The position numbers and the translations under genes are program-made. Shown here piece after piece: positions 1 through 7,313 of a stretch of DNA of 9,966 nucleotides (the stretch's first letter is position 1; every line of letters starts with the position of its first letter). The notes below the pieces were generated by a model. It made no database searches. It was not told where the DNA came from and saw only the letters and a program-made list of their open reading frames with translations. Origin of the DNA: Acidimicrobiaceae bacterium (GTDB taxonomy: Bacteria > Actinomycetota > Acidimicrobiia > Acidimicrobiales > Palsa-688); the NCBI GenBank assembly GCA_003158835.1, contig PMLI01000051.1, forward strand, positions 1 to 9,966, written 5' to 3'.

Positions 1-219
1 GGTCGCCAGCCGTGGATCGTGTACGGGTTGATGACAACCGTCAAGGGGGTGTCGACGGTCACCACCGCCGACATCGCGCTCACGTTCATCGCCTTTGTCC
101 TGGTGTACACGGTCATCGGGGCGGTCGACGCCTGGCTGCTGGTGCGGGCGGCCCGCCTCGGCCTCGACGACGCCAGCGAGGAAGCCGAAGGGGCCGAGTT
201 GGCGGGCCTGGTTTATTGA
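1..219 (+). CDS. cydA: Cytochrome bd ubiquinol oxidase subunit I, C-terminal end (partial)
   Basis: The window opens inside this gene; only the last 72 codons and a TGA stop (217-219) are present. The first residues read GRQPW, the strongly conserved motif that precedes the last transmembrane helix of CydA. A hydrophobic helix follows (about residues 26-50 of the fragment) and then a short charged cytoplasmic tail ending in VY. CydA carries hemes b558, b595 and d and the quinol site of the bd-type terminal oxidase, which reduces O2 to water at low oxygen without pumping protons. The heme ligands and Q-loop lie upstream of the window and cannot be checked. cydB follows 77 bp downstream on the same strand. 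The stop codon lies in the first copy of a tandem repeat that fills this gap. The promoter, and any Rex operator for the operon, would be outside the window. Confidence 0.93.
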   Translation, partial: GRQPWIVYGLMTTVKGVSTVTTADIALTFIAFVLVYTVIGAVDAWLLVRAARLGLDDASEEAEGAELAGLVY

Positions 220-290
220 GATGCCCGCTACTGAGATCCCCGCTACTGAGATCCCCGGTTTATTGAGATGCCCGGTTATTGAGACAAGGG
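210..290 (+). repeat. Five degenerate tandem repeats filling the cydA-cydB junction
   Basis: Five head-to-tail units of 15-17 bp share a core like TA(C/T)TGAGATSCCC. They lie at about 211-226, 227-241, 242-256, 257-273 and 274-290. Units 2 and 3 are identical 15-mers (GCTACTGAGATCCCC). An 18-bp string, GGTTTATTGAGATGCCCG, occurs exactly at 210-227 and again at 257-274. The first unit contains the cydA stop codon. The last unit diverges into ACAAGGG, which supplies the ribosome-binding site of cydB. The array looks like local duplication of the 3' end of cydA by replication slippage. No hairpin or promoter was recognised in it. Confidence 0.85.
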
Positions 291-291
291 A
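286..291 (+). promoter_or_regulatory. Ribosome binding site deciding the cydB start
   Basis: AAGGGA lies 5 nt before the ATG at 297. An in-frame TTG at 279 would add six residues (M-R-Q-G-T-T) but would place this purine-rich site inside the coding sequence, so the ATG is preferred. The site falls in the divergent end of the last tandem repeat unit. Confidence 0.65.
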
Positions 292-296
292 CGACG

Positions 297-1391
297 ATGG
301 CACCCTTTGCTGACCTCAACACAACCTGGTTCGCCCTGATCGGCTTGTTATGGGCGGGCTACCTGTTCCTCGAAGGCTTCGACTTCGGGGTCTGCATAGT
401 GGCCCCGTTCGTCGCCGCGGACGAGACGGAGCGCCGGATGTGCCTAAACACCATCGGACCGGTCTGGGACGGCAACGAGGTATGGCTGCTGACGGCGGGG
501 GGCGCCACTTTCGCCGCCTTTCCCCTGTGGTACGCCCGCCTCTTCAACGGGTTCTACCTGGCTCTCTTCCTCATCTTGCTGGCGTTGATCGTGCGAGGCG
601 TCTCGTTCGAGTTCCGGGCCAAGGTTGACAACCCGACGTGGCGACGGGCCTGGGAGTGGGCGAACTTCGGTGGCAGCCTGGTCCCGGCCATCGTGTGGGG
701 GGCGGCCTTCACCGACCTGGTGCACGGGGTGCCGCTGAGCCCCGACGGCCGCTACTACGGGGGTTTGATCGGGTTGCTCCACCCCATCGCTCTGGCTGGC
801 GGTCTGGCCAGCCTGGCTCTGTTCGCGTTGCACGGCTCGGTGTTCCTCAGCCTCAAGACGACCGGCGCTCTTTCGGCCCGCGCCCAGCGGGCCGCGGTGC
901 TCTCGGGCCTGGCGGCCAGCGTCCTGGTGGCGGCGGTGGTCGTCTGGGTGGCAGCGGCCGGCCGACCGGCCGTGGCGGGCTCGGTGCCCGGTGCCTTGCC
1001 CCTGGTCCTGGGGGTCATCGCCATTGTGGCGGTGGTGCTGTCGACACTTCTCATCGCCCGGGGGCGCGAAGGGTGGTCCTTCCTGGCCACAGGCGCGGCC
1101 ATCCTGATGGTGATGGGGGCCGTGTTCTCCCGCATGTTCCCGGCCGTCCTGCCGGCCAGCAACCGGGCGGCCAACGGCCTGACCATTGCCGCCGCCGCCT
1201 CCCAGCACAACACCTTGTTGGTGATGACGGTGGTGGCGGCCATATTCACGCCTTTCGTGCTCGCCTACCAAGGCTGGACGTACTGGGTCTTCCGCCAGCG
1301 CCTGACCCGCCCGGAGAGCTCGCCTACGGTCCCCACCGCCGGCGCGCCAGCGTCGGTGGCGACGGCCAAACCGGCCGTCGGCAGTGCCTGA
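297..1391 (+). CDS. cydB: Cytochrome bd ubiquinol oxidase subunit II
   Basis: 364 residues from the ATG, close to the usual CydB length. It is the membrane partner of CydA in the bd-type quinol oxidase. Family signatures are clear: WAGYLFLEGFDFGV near residues 19-32, then GPVWDGNEVWLLTAGG near 54-69. Trp57 and Asp58 match the conserved WD pair of E. coli CydB, where the Asp lines a proton channel. The C-terminal part has the typical ASQHNTLLVMTVVAAIFTPF helix and YQGWTYWVFRQRL before the tail. About eight hydrophobic helices can be read. The last 25-30 residues are a Pro/Ala/Ser-rich tail of low complexity. The residue after GFDFGV is Cys33 where Gly is usual. The stop overlaps the GTG start of cydD by 8 bp, indicating one transcription unit with coupled translation. 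Confidence 0.96.
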   Translation: MAPFADLNTTWFALIGLLWAGYLFLEGFDFGVCIVAPFVAADETERRMCLNTIGPVWDGNEVWLLTAGGATFAAFPLWYARLFNGFYLALFLILLALIVRGVSFEFRAKVDNPTWRRAWEWANFGGSLVPAIVWGAAFTDLVHGVPLSPDGRYYGGLIGLLHPIALAGGLASLALFALHGSVFLSLKTTGALSARAQRAAVLSGLAASVLVAAVVVWVAAAGRPAVAGSVPGALPLVLGVIAIVAVVLSTLLIARGREGWSFLATGAAILMVMGAVFSRMFPAVLPASNRAANGLTIAAAASQHNTLLVMTVVAAIFTPFVLAYQGWTYWVFRQRLTRPESSPTVPTAGAPASVATAKPAVGSA

Positions 1392-3249
1392 CGCCACCAC
1401 GCCTGGTGCCGCCCGCCCTTCGGGGCCGATCGACCGGCGGCTGATCAAACAGCTGCCCGGCCTGAAGGTGAGCGTGGCGGCATCGGTAATGGTCGGCCTG
1501 CTGGCCACGGCCGGGGTTGCCGTCCAGGCCGTAGCCCTGGCCCACCTGCTTGCCGGTGCCATGCCCGGAGCCGCGGCCGGCGGCCGGGGCCGGTGGATGG
1601 TCCTGTTCGGCGTCGGCGTCTGCGTCCGGGCCGGGGTGGCGCTCGTAGGCGAGATCCTGGCCGCCGCCTCCGCCTCCCGGGCCGTCGCCGTGCTCCGCTC
1701 CCGGCTGGTGACTGCCGCGCTGGGGCAAGCTCCGACGGGCGGCGCGGGGCCCGGGGACGACGGCCGGGGACGGGGCTGGGGCCCCCGCCTCCCGAAGGAG
1801 CCCGGGGTTGGGCCCCCGGGCGGGCCCGGGGACATCGCCACGCTGGCGGGCCGGGGCCTCGACGCTTTGGACGTCTATGTGGGCCGGTGCCTGCCGGACC
1901 TGGTGCTGGCGGTCGCCGCCCCTCTGGCCCTGCTGTTGGCGGTCGGAGTGCTCGACTGGCTCTCTGCCCTGATCATGGCCGTTGTCGTCGCTCTCTTCCC
2001 CGTCTTCGGGGCCCTGGTCGGGCGGACCACCATGCCCCTGGCGAGGGAGCGCTGGCGTCAGGTGGAAGACCTGGGCCGCCAGATCGCCGACGTGTTCGAG
2101 GGGCTGCCGGTCCTGCGTGCGTTCGGCCGGACGGCGGACCAGCGGGCCAGGATGGCGAAGACCAACGAAGCCTTGAGCCAGTCGAGCACGAGGGTGCTGC
2201 GGGTCGCCTTCCTTTCGGCCCTCGTCCTGGACACGCTGGGGTCGGTCTCGGTCGCCCTCATCGCCGTGCCGCTGGGCCTGAGGCTTGTGAGCGGACAGGC
2301 CTCCCTGCCCGCCGCCCTGGCCGTGCTGATCGTCGCTCCCGAGGTGTTCCTGCCGCTGCGTCGGGCCAGTGCCGAGTTCCACGAGAGTACCGAGGGCCTG
2401 GCCGCCGCCGCCCGAGCGCTGGCGATAATCGGATCTGCGCCCGACAGCCAGAGCCGGACCGGCGGTGTGCCCCTTCCGGGCGGGTCGGCAGCGGCGGGCC
2501 GAGGGCCGGTGACCAGGGCCGGGGCCGGGACCAGGACCGCGCCTCCCGACCCGCGCCGGGCGGCGGTGGAACTGCGTTCGGTGACCGTCGAGCTTCCCGG
2601 TCGGGAACTCCCGCTGCTGCGCCGCGCCAGCCTCAACATTTCACCGGGCGAGACGGTTGTCCTGGTGGGCCCGAGCGGGGTCGGCAAGTCGACGGTGATC
2701 TCGCTCCTGCTCGGCTTCGCTTCCCCGGTCGAGGGCGAAGTGGCCGTGGGGGGCGAAGATCTGCGCCGGTTGGACCTGGCCTCGTGGCGCCGGCTCATTA
2801 CCTACCTCCCCGAACACCCGACGCTCCTCGCCGCCAGCCTGGCGGACAACCTGCGCCTGGCCAACCCGGCGGCGGGCGAGGCCGAGCTCCTTCGGGCTCT
2901 GGCACAGGCAGGCGCGCCGGATCTGATGGCCGGGATGGGGGACGGTTGGGCGACCAGGCTGGGCGACGGCGGTCGGCCCGTTTCGGCCGGCGAGTTGCAG
3001 CGCATCGCCCTGGCGCGGGTGTTCCTGCGCCCCCGCTCGCTCTACCTCCTGGACGAGCCGACCGTTCACCTCGACCAGGACAGCGAAGCCCATGTCCTGC
3101 AGGGCCTAGGCCAGGCCCTGGGCACAAGTAGCGCGCTTATCGTCTCGCACCGCCCGGCGGTGCTGCGGACCGCGGACCGGGCCGTCACGATCCGGGGGGG
3201 CGAGCTGGTGGACGCTTCCCCCGACCTCCTGGCGGCGGCGCCGGCATGA
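1384..3249 (+). CDS. cydD: CydD half-transporter of the CydDC thiol-reductant ABC exporter
   Basis: A 621-residue ABC half-transporter with an N-terminal six-helix membrane domain (about 20-330) and a C-terminal ATPase (about 395-621). CydDC, an inner-membrane heterodimer, is required to assemble cytochrome bd; cysteine/glutathione and, more recently, heme have been proposed as cargo. The RGLDAL segment after residue 150 is typical of CydD. ATPase motifs: Walker A GPSGVGKST (429-437), signature SAGELQR (534-540), Walker B LYLLDEP (553-559) and H-loop His589. The Q-loop position reads LPEHP, with Glu for the usual Gln. The start is GTG, overlapping the end of cydB by 8 bp with no strong ribosome site, so coupling is likely. 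Oddities are a 25-residue Gly/Pro/Arg-rich insertion at 122-149 and a long low-complexity linker before the ATPase. The ATGA overlap with the next gene is 4 bp. CydD rather than CydC is assigned from order and the RGLDAL motif. Confidence 0.9.
   Translation: MPDATTPGAARPSGPIDRRLIKQLPGLKVSVAASVMVGLLATAGVAVQAVALAHLLAGAMPGAAAGGRGRWMVLFGVGVCVRAGVALVGEILAAASASRAVAVLRSRLVTAALGQAPTGGAGPGDDGRGRGWGPRLPKEPGVGPPGGPGDIATLAGRGLDALDVYVGRCLPDLVLAVAAPLALLLAVGVLDWLSALIMAVVVALFPVFGALVGRTTMPLARERWRQVEDLGRQIADVFEGLPVLRAFGRTADQRARMAKTNEALSQSSTRVLRVAFLSALVLDTLGSVSVALIAVPLGLRLVSGQASLPAALAVLIVAPEVFLPLRRASAEFHESTEGLAAAARALAIIGSAPDSQSRTGGVPLPGGSAAAGRGPVTRAGAGTRTAPPDPRRAAVELRSVTVELPGRELPLLRRASLNISPGETVVLVGPSGVGKSTVISLLLGFASPVEGEVAVGGEDLRRLDLASWRRLITYLPEHPTLLAASLADNLRLANPAAGEAELLRALAQAGAPDLMAGMGDGWATRLGDGGRPVSAGELQRIALARVFLRPRSLYLLDEPTVHLDQDSEAHVLQGLGQALGTSSALIVSHRPAVLRTADRAVTIRGGELVDASPDLLAAAPA
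1747..1833 (+). repeat. In-frame GC-palindromic insertion in cydD bounded by 12-bp direct repeats
   Basis: The 12-mer GGGCCCGGGGAC occurs at 1747-1758 and again at 1822-1833, exactly 75 bp (25 codons) apart and in frame; both copies encode Gly-Pro-Gly-Asp. The stretch between them is almost pure G/C with self-complementary blocks: GGGGCCCCCG at 1778-1787, CTCC-CGAA-GGAG around 1789-1800 and GGGCCCCCGGG at 1810-1820. It can form an imperfect hairpin. Removing one 75-bp unit would join the upstream sequence directly to GDIATLAGRGLDAL, the form expected for the family. This suggests a later insertion or duplication. Whether it is a dispersed element in the host genome cannot be seen here. Confidence 0.7.
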
Positions 3250-4943
3250 GGCCCATCGGCCAAAAGCGCGGCCTGGCGCCGGTCATCGGGACGGGAGCGC
3301 TGAGCGCGGCGTGCGGCGTGGGCCTACTGACCACCTCGGGCTGGCTTATCACCCGCGCCTCGCAACGGCCACCGGTGCTGTCGCTGGGTATCGCCATCGG
3401 AGCCGTCCAGGCGTTCTCCCTGGGGCGGGGCCTGGCCCGTTACGTGGAACGAATCGGTGTCCACCGCCTTTCGCTCCGATTGCTGGGGAAGCTGCGCCTT
3501 CGCCTCTTCGACGTGGCCGTGCCCTTGGTCCCGGGGGCGATCGGTGGCAACGGGACCGGCGGCCTGCTCAGCGGCTTTGTCTCGGGCACTGAGGCGGTGG
3601 CCGAAGGCTATGCCAGGGCTACGACGGCGGCTGTCGACGTGAGTGCCAGCATCGTCCTGGGGACGGCCGTCGCCGCCCTCATGAGCCCGGTCCTGGGGGT
3701 GGTCCTGCTGGGCGGGGCCTTGGCCGTCGTCGCCGTGGCCGCGGCGCTGGCCCGATGGGGGAGGCCGGTCGAGCAACGGGCCGCCGCTCAGCGGGCCGAG
3801 TTGGCGAACGCGGTGGTCGCGGCCGTGCGTTCGGCCCCGGAGCTGATCGCCTACGGGCGCCAGGACCTGGTCGAGCAGGCCCTGGAGCAAGTGCGCCGCC
3901 GTGACGCGGCTGCCTCGGCCCGACGCGCCCTGGCCGGAGGGCTGGCCCGCTCCGCCACGATCCTGGCGGCGGGTGGCGCCGTTGTCGCTGTCGTCGGCAC
4001 CGGGCTCGCCGCCACCGACGCTCATCGTTTGTCCGGGGTGATGCTGGCCGTGGTGGTCTTTGCCGCTCTGGCCGTGATGGACCAGTGCGCCAACCTCCCG
4101 GGCGTCTTCGCCGCTAACAACGCGGCGAGGGCCGCCTCGGCCCGGCTGAGGGATCTGGAAGGACTGGAGCCGGCCGTGCGGGAGCCGGAGCGTGACCTCA
4201 GCGCCGGCGCCGGACCAGGATCGGCGGAGCTGGCGGGGGCCGAGACGGCCGCTCCGGGCGGCACGCTCATATTGCAGGGCGTGTCGTTGTCGGTGGGGAA
4301 CGGAGAGCGTGTGGCCCTCGTGGGCCCCAGCGGCTCGGGCAAGACGAGCGCTGTGCACGCCCTTCTCCACTTCGTGGCGTGCCGGCGCGGCCAAGCGCGC
4401 CTCGGCGGTGTCGACGTCTCGACCATGACCAGGGAGGGCATCGCCACACTGGCGGGCTGGGTGCCCGAAGAAACCCACGTCTTTGCGGCCAGCGTGGCGG
4501 GCAACCTGCGCCTGGCCCGGCCCTCCGCCACCGGCCCCGAGTGCCTTGCCGCCCTTGACCGGGTAGGGCTTGGACCTTGGTCCGACGGCTTACCGGGAGG
4601 GCTGGCCACCCGGCTGGGGGCAGGCGGCCTGCCCATGAGCGCGGGCGAACAGCAACGCCTCGGCCTGGCCCGGGCGCTCCTAGCGGGGCCGTCGGTCCTG
4701 CTGCTGGACGAGCCGACCGCGCACCTCGACCGCGCCACGGGCGACCGGGTGCTGCAGGAGCTGCTGGATGCCGCCGGGGAACGGTCGGTGCTGGTCGTGA
4801 GCCACGACCAGGCCATTTCCCAGCACGTGGACAGCGTGGTCGCGCTCGATGGCGGTCGGGTGGCGCGGGTTAGTCCTGGGGGCCGGCCGGGTCGTTCCCA
4901 GAGGCTGGCAGGGACTGTCGCCCCGGGCCCGTCAGGCTGCTGA
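3246..4943 (+). CDS. cydC: CydC half-transporter of the CydDC thiol-reductant ABC exporter
   Basis: A 565-residue ABC half-transporter and partner of CydD in the exporter that matures cytochrome bd. The membrane domain begins TTSGWLITRASQRPPVLSL and contains GRGLARYVERIGVHRLSLRLL, both characteristic of CydC. The ATPase domain has Walker A GPSGSGKTS (360-368), signature MSAGEQQR (464-471), Walker B LLLDEP (Asp488, Glu489) and H-loop His520. The Q-loop reads VPEET, again Glu instead of Gln. The start is the ATG in an ATGA overlap with cydD, 4 bp. The last 24 codons run into the opposite-strand hemD gene; this tail (GGRPGRSQRLAG and onward) is Gly/Pro/Arg-rich and unlike a conserved ATPase end, so it may be a stop-loss extension. 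It is the last gene of the cyd operon in view. Confidence 0.92.
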   Translation: MRPIGQKRGLAPVIGTGALSAACGVGLLTTSGWLITRASQRPPVLSLGIAIGAVQAFSLGRGLARYVERIGVHRLSLRLLGKLRLRLFDVAVPLVPGAIGGNGTGGLLSGFVSGTEAVAEGYARATTAAVDVSASIVLGTAVAALMSPVLGVVLLGGALAVVAVAAALARWGRPVEQRAAAQRAELANAVVAAVRSAPELIAYGRQDLVEQALEQVRRRDAAASARRALAGGLARSATILAAGGAVVAVVGTGLAATDAHRLSGVMLAVVVFAALAVMDQCANLPGVFAANNAARAASARLRDLEGLEPAVREPERDLSAGAGPGSAELAGAETAAPGGTLILQGVSLSVGNGERVALVGPSGSGKTSAVHALLHFVACRRGQARLGGVDVSTMTREGIATLAGWVPEETHVFAASVAGNLRLARPSATGPECLAALDRVGLGPWSDGLPGGLATRLGAGGLPMSAGEQQRLGLARALLAGPSVLLLDEPTAHLDRATGDRVLQELLDAAGERSVLVVSHDQAISQHVDSVVALDGGRVARVSPGGRPGRSQRLAGTVAPGPSGC

Positions 4944-6405
4944 CAAGGGCGGCGACCAACCCGTCCAGAGTGTGCTCCGGCGCTTGCGCGTTCACCGCCA
5001 GTCCCCGAGAACGAGCCGTCGCCGCCGTGACCGGGCCGATGCAGGCGATTACCGGCGGGAGCGGGGCCGCTCCGGCCTGGTCGAGGTAGCTCGTCACCGC
5101 TGACGGAGAGGCGAAGCAAATGGCGTCCGCCCGGCTCGCCGCGGCCAACAACGGCGGCTCCACCGTCTGGGGGACCGTCCGGTAGGCCTCGACGACGTCG
5201 ACCTCCCATCCCCGTCGGGCCAGGCTGGCACCCAGCTCGGGCCGGGCGCCTGCGGCCTGGGGCAGCAGCACGGCCCGGGGGGCGGGGGGCCGCGGCGCAG
5301 GCGGGAAACAAGCCGCCAGTCCCTCGCCCCGGTAATCGGCCGGTACCAGGTCGGCCACGACGCGGTAGGCCTGCAAAGCGGCCACCGTGCCGGGGCCCAC
5401 CGCAGCCACCTTGGTCCCTCCGAACACGCGCGTGTCAGGGGCTCGCTCGAAGAAACAGTCGACGGCATTGGCGGAGGTGAAGGCAGCCCACGGGTACTCG
5501 CCTGCGGCCAGTCTCTCCACGGCCGCGGCCAGGGCGCGACCGCCGTCGGCGGGCGGAGCGAGGGCGATGGTCGGGACCTCGAGAACGCGCGCTCCCATCA
5601 GGCGGAGCTTCTCCGTCAAGGGCGACGCCTGGTGGGCCGCCCGGGTCACCACCACCGTCTGACCCGACAGGGCCCTATCGGGGGAGCTCAGGTCTAGGCC
5701 GGCCACCTCGCCTATGACAATGGTCACGGGCGGGCCCACGGCCACGGCCGCCAGCCCGGCCAGGGTTGTCCGGACGGACGCCTGCTGCGCGCCTGTGCCC
5801 CACTGCACGGCCATCACGGGCGTCGACGGGCTCATGCCCCCGGCCATCAGGCGCTCGGCGATCCGGCCGCGGTGAGCGGCCCCCATCAGGACCACGATCG
5901 TCCCCCCGACCGCGGCCAGGGCTTCCCAATTGGTGCCTCCCGAGGTCGGAGCAGTGTCGACGGACCGGCTGTGGCCAGCCACGACGGTGAAGGAGGTCAC
6001 CACGCCGCGATGGGTGACCGGCACCCCGGCGCGGGCGGGGACGGCGATGGAGGCGCTCACGCCGGGGACAACCTCGAAAGGGATGCCGGCCGCCTGCAAG
6101 GCCAGTGCCTCCTCCCCGCCCCGCCCGAATACGAACGGGTCGCCCCCCTTCAGGCGTACGACCTTCAGGCCGTCCCGGGCCCTGGCCACGAGCAGCTCGT
6201 TGATCGCCTCCTGGTCGCCCCGGTCGTCGGGTTGTTTGCCGACGTCGATCCTCTCGGCCGCCGGTGGGGCGAGCGACAACAAGGTGGGGTCGGTGAGCCG
6301 GTCGTGGACGACCACGTCGGCGGTGGCGAGGAGCTCGGCCCCCCGCCGGGTGAGCAGGCCGGGATCACCGGGGCCGGCCCCGACCAGGTAGACCGTACCT
6401 TTCAA
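4870..6405 (-). CDS. hemD: Fused uroporphyrinogen-III C-methyltransferase / uroporphyrinogen-III synthase
   Basis: 511 residues, two enzymes in one chain. Residues 1-236 are a SUMT (CobA/CysG-C type) methyltransferase: GAGPGDPGLLT (9-19), VVHDRL (32-37), RLKGGDPFVFGRGGEE (84-99) and VPGVSAS followed by GVPVTHRG (113-134). It uses S-adenosylmethionine to turn uroporphyrinogen III into precorrin-2. Residues about 247-490 are uroporphyrinogen-III synthase (HemD), which cyclises and inverts ring D of hydroxymethylbilane. Marks are VVVTRA, FTSANAV, KVAAVGPGT, ICFASPSAV and HTLDGLVAAL. Such fusions are common in Gram-positive bacteria. The start is TTG (6405), overlapping the hemC stop by 4 bp; no better start is seen before the conserved VYLVGAG. 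The final ~20 residues are outside the conserved fold and overlap cydC by 74 bp. The chain sits at the branch between heme and siroheme or corrinoid synthesis. Confidence 0.94.
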   Translation of the reverse strand: MKGTVYLVGAGPGDPGLLTRRGAELLATADVVVHDRLTDPTLLSLAPPAAERIDVGKQPDDRGDQEAINELLVARARDGLKVVRLKGGDPFVFGRGGEEALALQAAGIPFEVVPGVSASIAVPARAGVPVTHRGVVTSFTVVAGHSRSVDTAPTSGGTNWEALAAVGGTIVVLMGAAHRGRIAERLMAGGMSPSTPVMAVQWGTGAQQASVRTTLAGLAAVAVGPPVTIVIGEVAGLDLSSPDRALSGQTVVVTRAAHQASPLTEKLRLMGARVLEVPTIALAPPADGGRALAAAVERLAAGEYPWAAFTSANAVDCFFERAPDTRVFGGTKVAAVGPGTVAALQAYRVVADLVPADYRGEGLAACFPPAPRPPAPRAVLLPQAAGARPELGASLARRGWEVDVVEAYRTVPQTVEPPLLAAASRADAICFASPSAVTSYLDQAGAAPLPPVIACIGPVTAATARSRGLAVNAQAPEHTLDGLVAALVSSLTGPGRQSLPASGNDPAGPQD

Positions 6406-7313
6406 CCCCGGCCCCCCCGGGTCGCCAGCAGAGCGTGCCCACCGGCCGCCAGGACCATCTCGGCCACTTCGGCGCCGAGGCCGACGCCGTCGTCCGGCCG
6501 CCCGGTGGCGCTGCGGCGGACCAGGGCGCTCCCGTCAGGAGCGGCGAGAAGGCCTTCCAGGCGTACCCAGCCGTCCGGCGTCCCGGTGGCGTGGCCGGCT
6601 ACGGGCAGGTCGCAGGCCCCCCCGATGGTGGCCAGGAAAGACCGCTCGGTATCCACGCAGCGCCGGGACCAGGGTTCGTCGAGCGGTCTCAGCAGGTCCA
6701 GGCTGGTGTCGTCGTCAAGGCGGCATTCGACGGCCAACGCTCCCTGGGCCACTTGGGGGACCATCACATCCACGCCCAGGACCTCTATCAGCGCAGGAGC
6801 GAGCCCGAGGCGGGTGAGAGCGGCCATGGCCGTCACCACCGCCCCGCCCGGCGGTACCCGGGCCAGGCGGGTGGCGATGTTGCCCCGCAGGCCCACGAAC
6901 TCGAGGTCGGGCCGGAGGTGTGCCAACTGGGCGCGCCGGCGCTGGCTCCCGGTGGCGACGGTGGCGCCCCGGGGCAGTTGTGACAGGGCCGCGCCGACGA
7001 GGACGTCGCGGGGATCTCCGCGCCTCGGCACGGCTACCAGGCACAGTCCCGGGTGAGGAACGGGCTGGAGATCCTTGGCCGAGTGGACGGCCGCATCGGC
7101 CCGGCCGGCCAGCACGGCCGCCTGCACCTCGTGCACGAAAACCCCCCGGCCTCCCATTTCCCACACCGGTACGTCCGGGCGACGGTCGCCGGTGGTCGTG
7201 ACCGTCACCAGTTCAACGTCCAGGCCGGGGTGAGCCGCCGCCAGCAACGAGGCGACGTGGCCCGCCTGCCACAGCGCCAGGGGGCTTCCCCGGGTGGCCA
7301 GGCGCAGTAGCAC
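6402..7313 (-). CDS. hemC: Porphobilinogen deaminase (hydroxymethylbilane synthase)
   Basis: 303 residues, the usual length. It links four porphobilinogens into hydroxymethylbilane on a covalently bound dipyrromethane cofactor. It starts LLRLATRGSPLALWQA, the HemC N-terminal signature. Catalytic and cofactor residues are readable: Lys80 and Asp81 in HSAKD (equivalent to Asp84 of E. coli), Arg125/126 in GSQRRRAQL, Arg143 and Arg149 in LRGNIATRL, and the cofactor cysteine Cys234 in GGACDLPVAG. The start is GTG at 7313, immediately after the TAA of hemA (zero spacing), and no strong ribosome site is seen, so translation probably depends on ribosomes finishing hemA. The stop overlaps the hemD start by 4 bp. 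All residues required for activity appear present. Confidence 0.96.
   Translation of the reverse strand: MLLRLATRGSPLALWQAGHVASLLAAAHPGLDVELVTVTTTGDRRPDVPVWEMGGRGVFVHEVQAAVLAGRADAAVHSAKDLQPVPHPGLCLVAVPRRGDPRDVLVGAALSQLPRGATVATGSQRRRAQLAHLRPDLEFVGLRGNIATRLARVPPGGAVVTAMAALTRLGLAPALIEVLGVDVMVPQVAQGALAVECRLDDDTSLDLLRPLDEPWSRRCVDTERSFLATIGGACDLPVAGHATGTPDGWVRLEGLLAAPDGSALVRRSATGRPDDGVGLGAEVAEMVLAAGGHALLATRGGRG

Noticed and set aside
221..313. A 30-codon ORF starting at an ATG beside the cydA stop, with an ATEIP-ATEIP repeat
   Set aside because: It is produced by the tandem repeats, is hydrophilic (unlike the membrane peptide CydX), lacks a ribosome site and overlaps the start of cydB. It is most likely not a gene.
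1208..1220. Inverted repeat CAACA-CCT-TGTTG as a possible Rex operator
   Set aside because: It lies inside the conserved QHNTLL stretch of cydB, the halves do not match TTGTG/CACAA, and the spacing is wrong.
444..1841. 465-codon open frame on the minus strand opposite cydB and cydD
   Set aside because: Its translation is Arg/Pro/Gly/His-rich with no recognisable domain, as expected for the antisense frame of GC-rich genes. The plus strand encodes clear CydB and CydD.
4860..4960. Possible bidirectional terminator between the convergent operons
   Set aside because: No stem followed by a T-run on either strand was found; the region is coding on both strands.
4022..5311. 429-codon minus-strand open frame across the cydC-hemD junction
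   Set aside because: Low-complexity Arg/Pro/Ser/Ala translation that shadows conserved CydC and HemD coding sequence.
5872..7056. 394-codon plus-strand open frame opposite hemD and hemC
   Set aside because: The opposite strand encodes conserved SUMT and HemC motifs; this frame has no conserved motif and is a GC-driven shadow.
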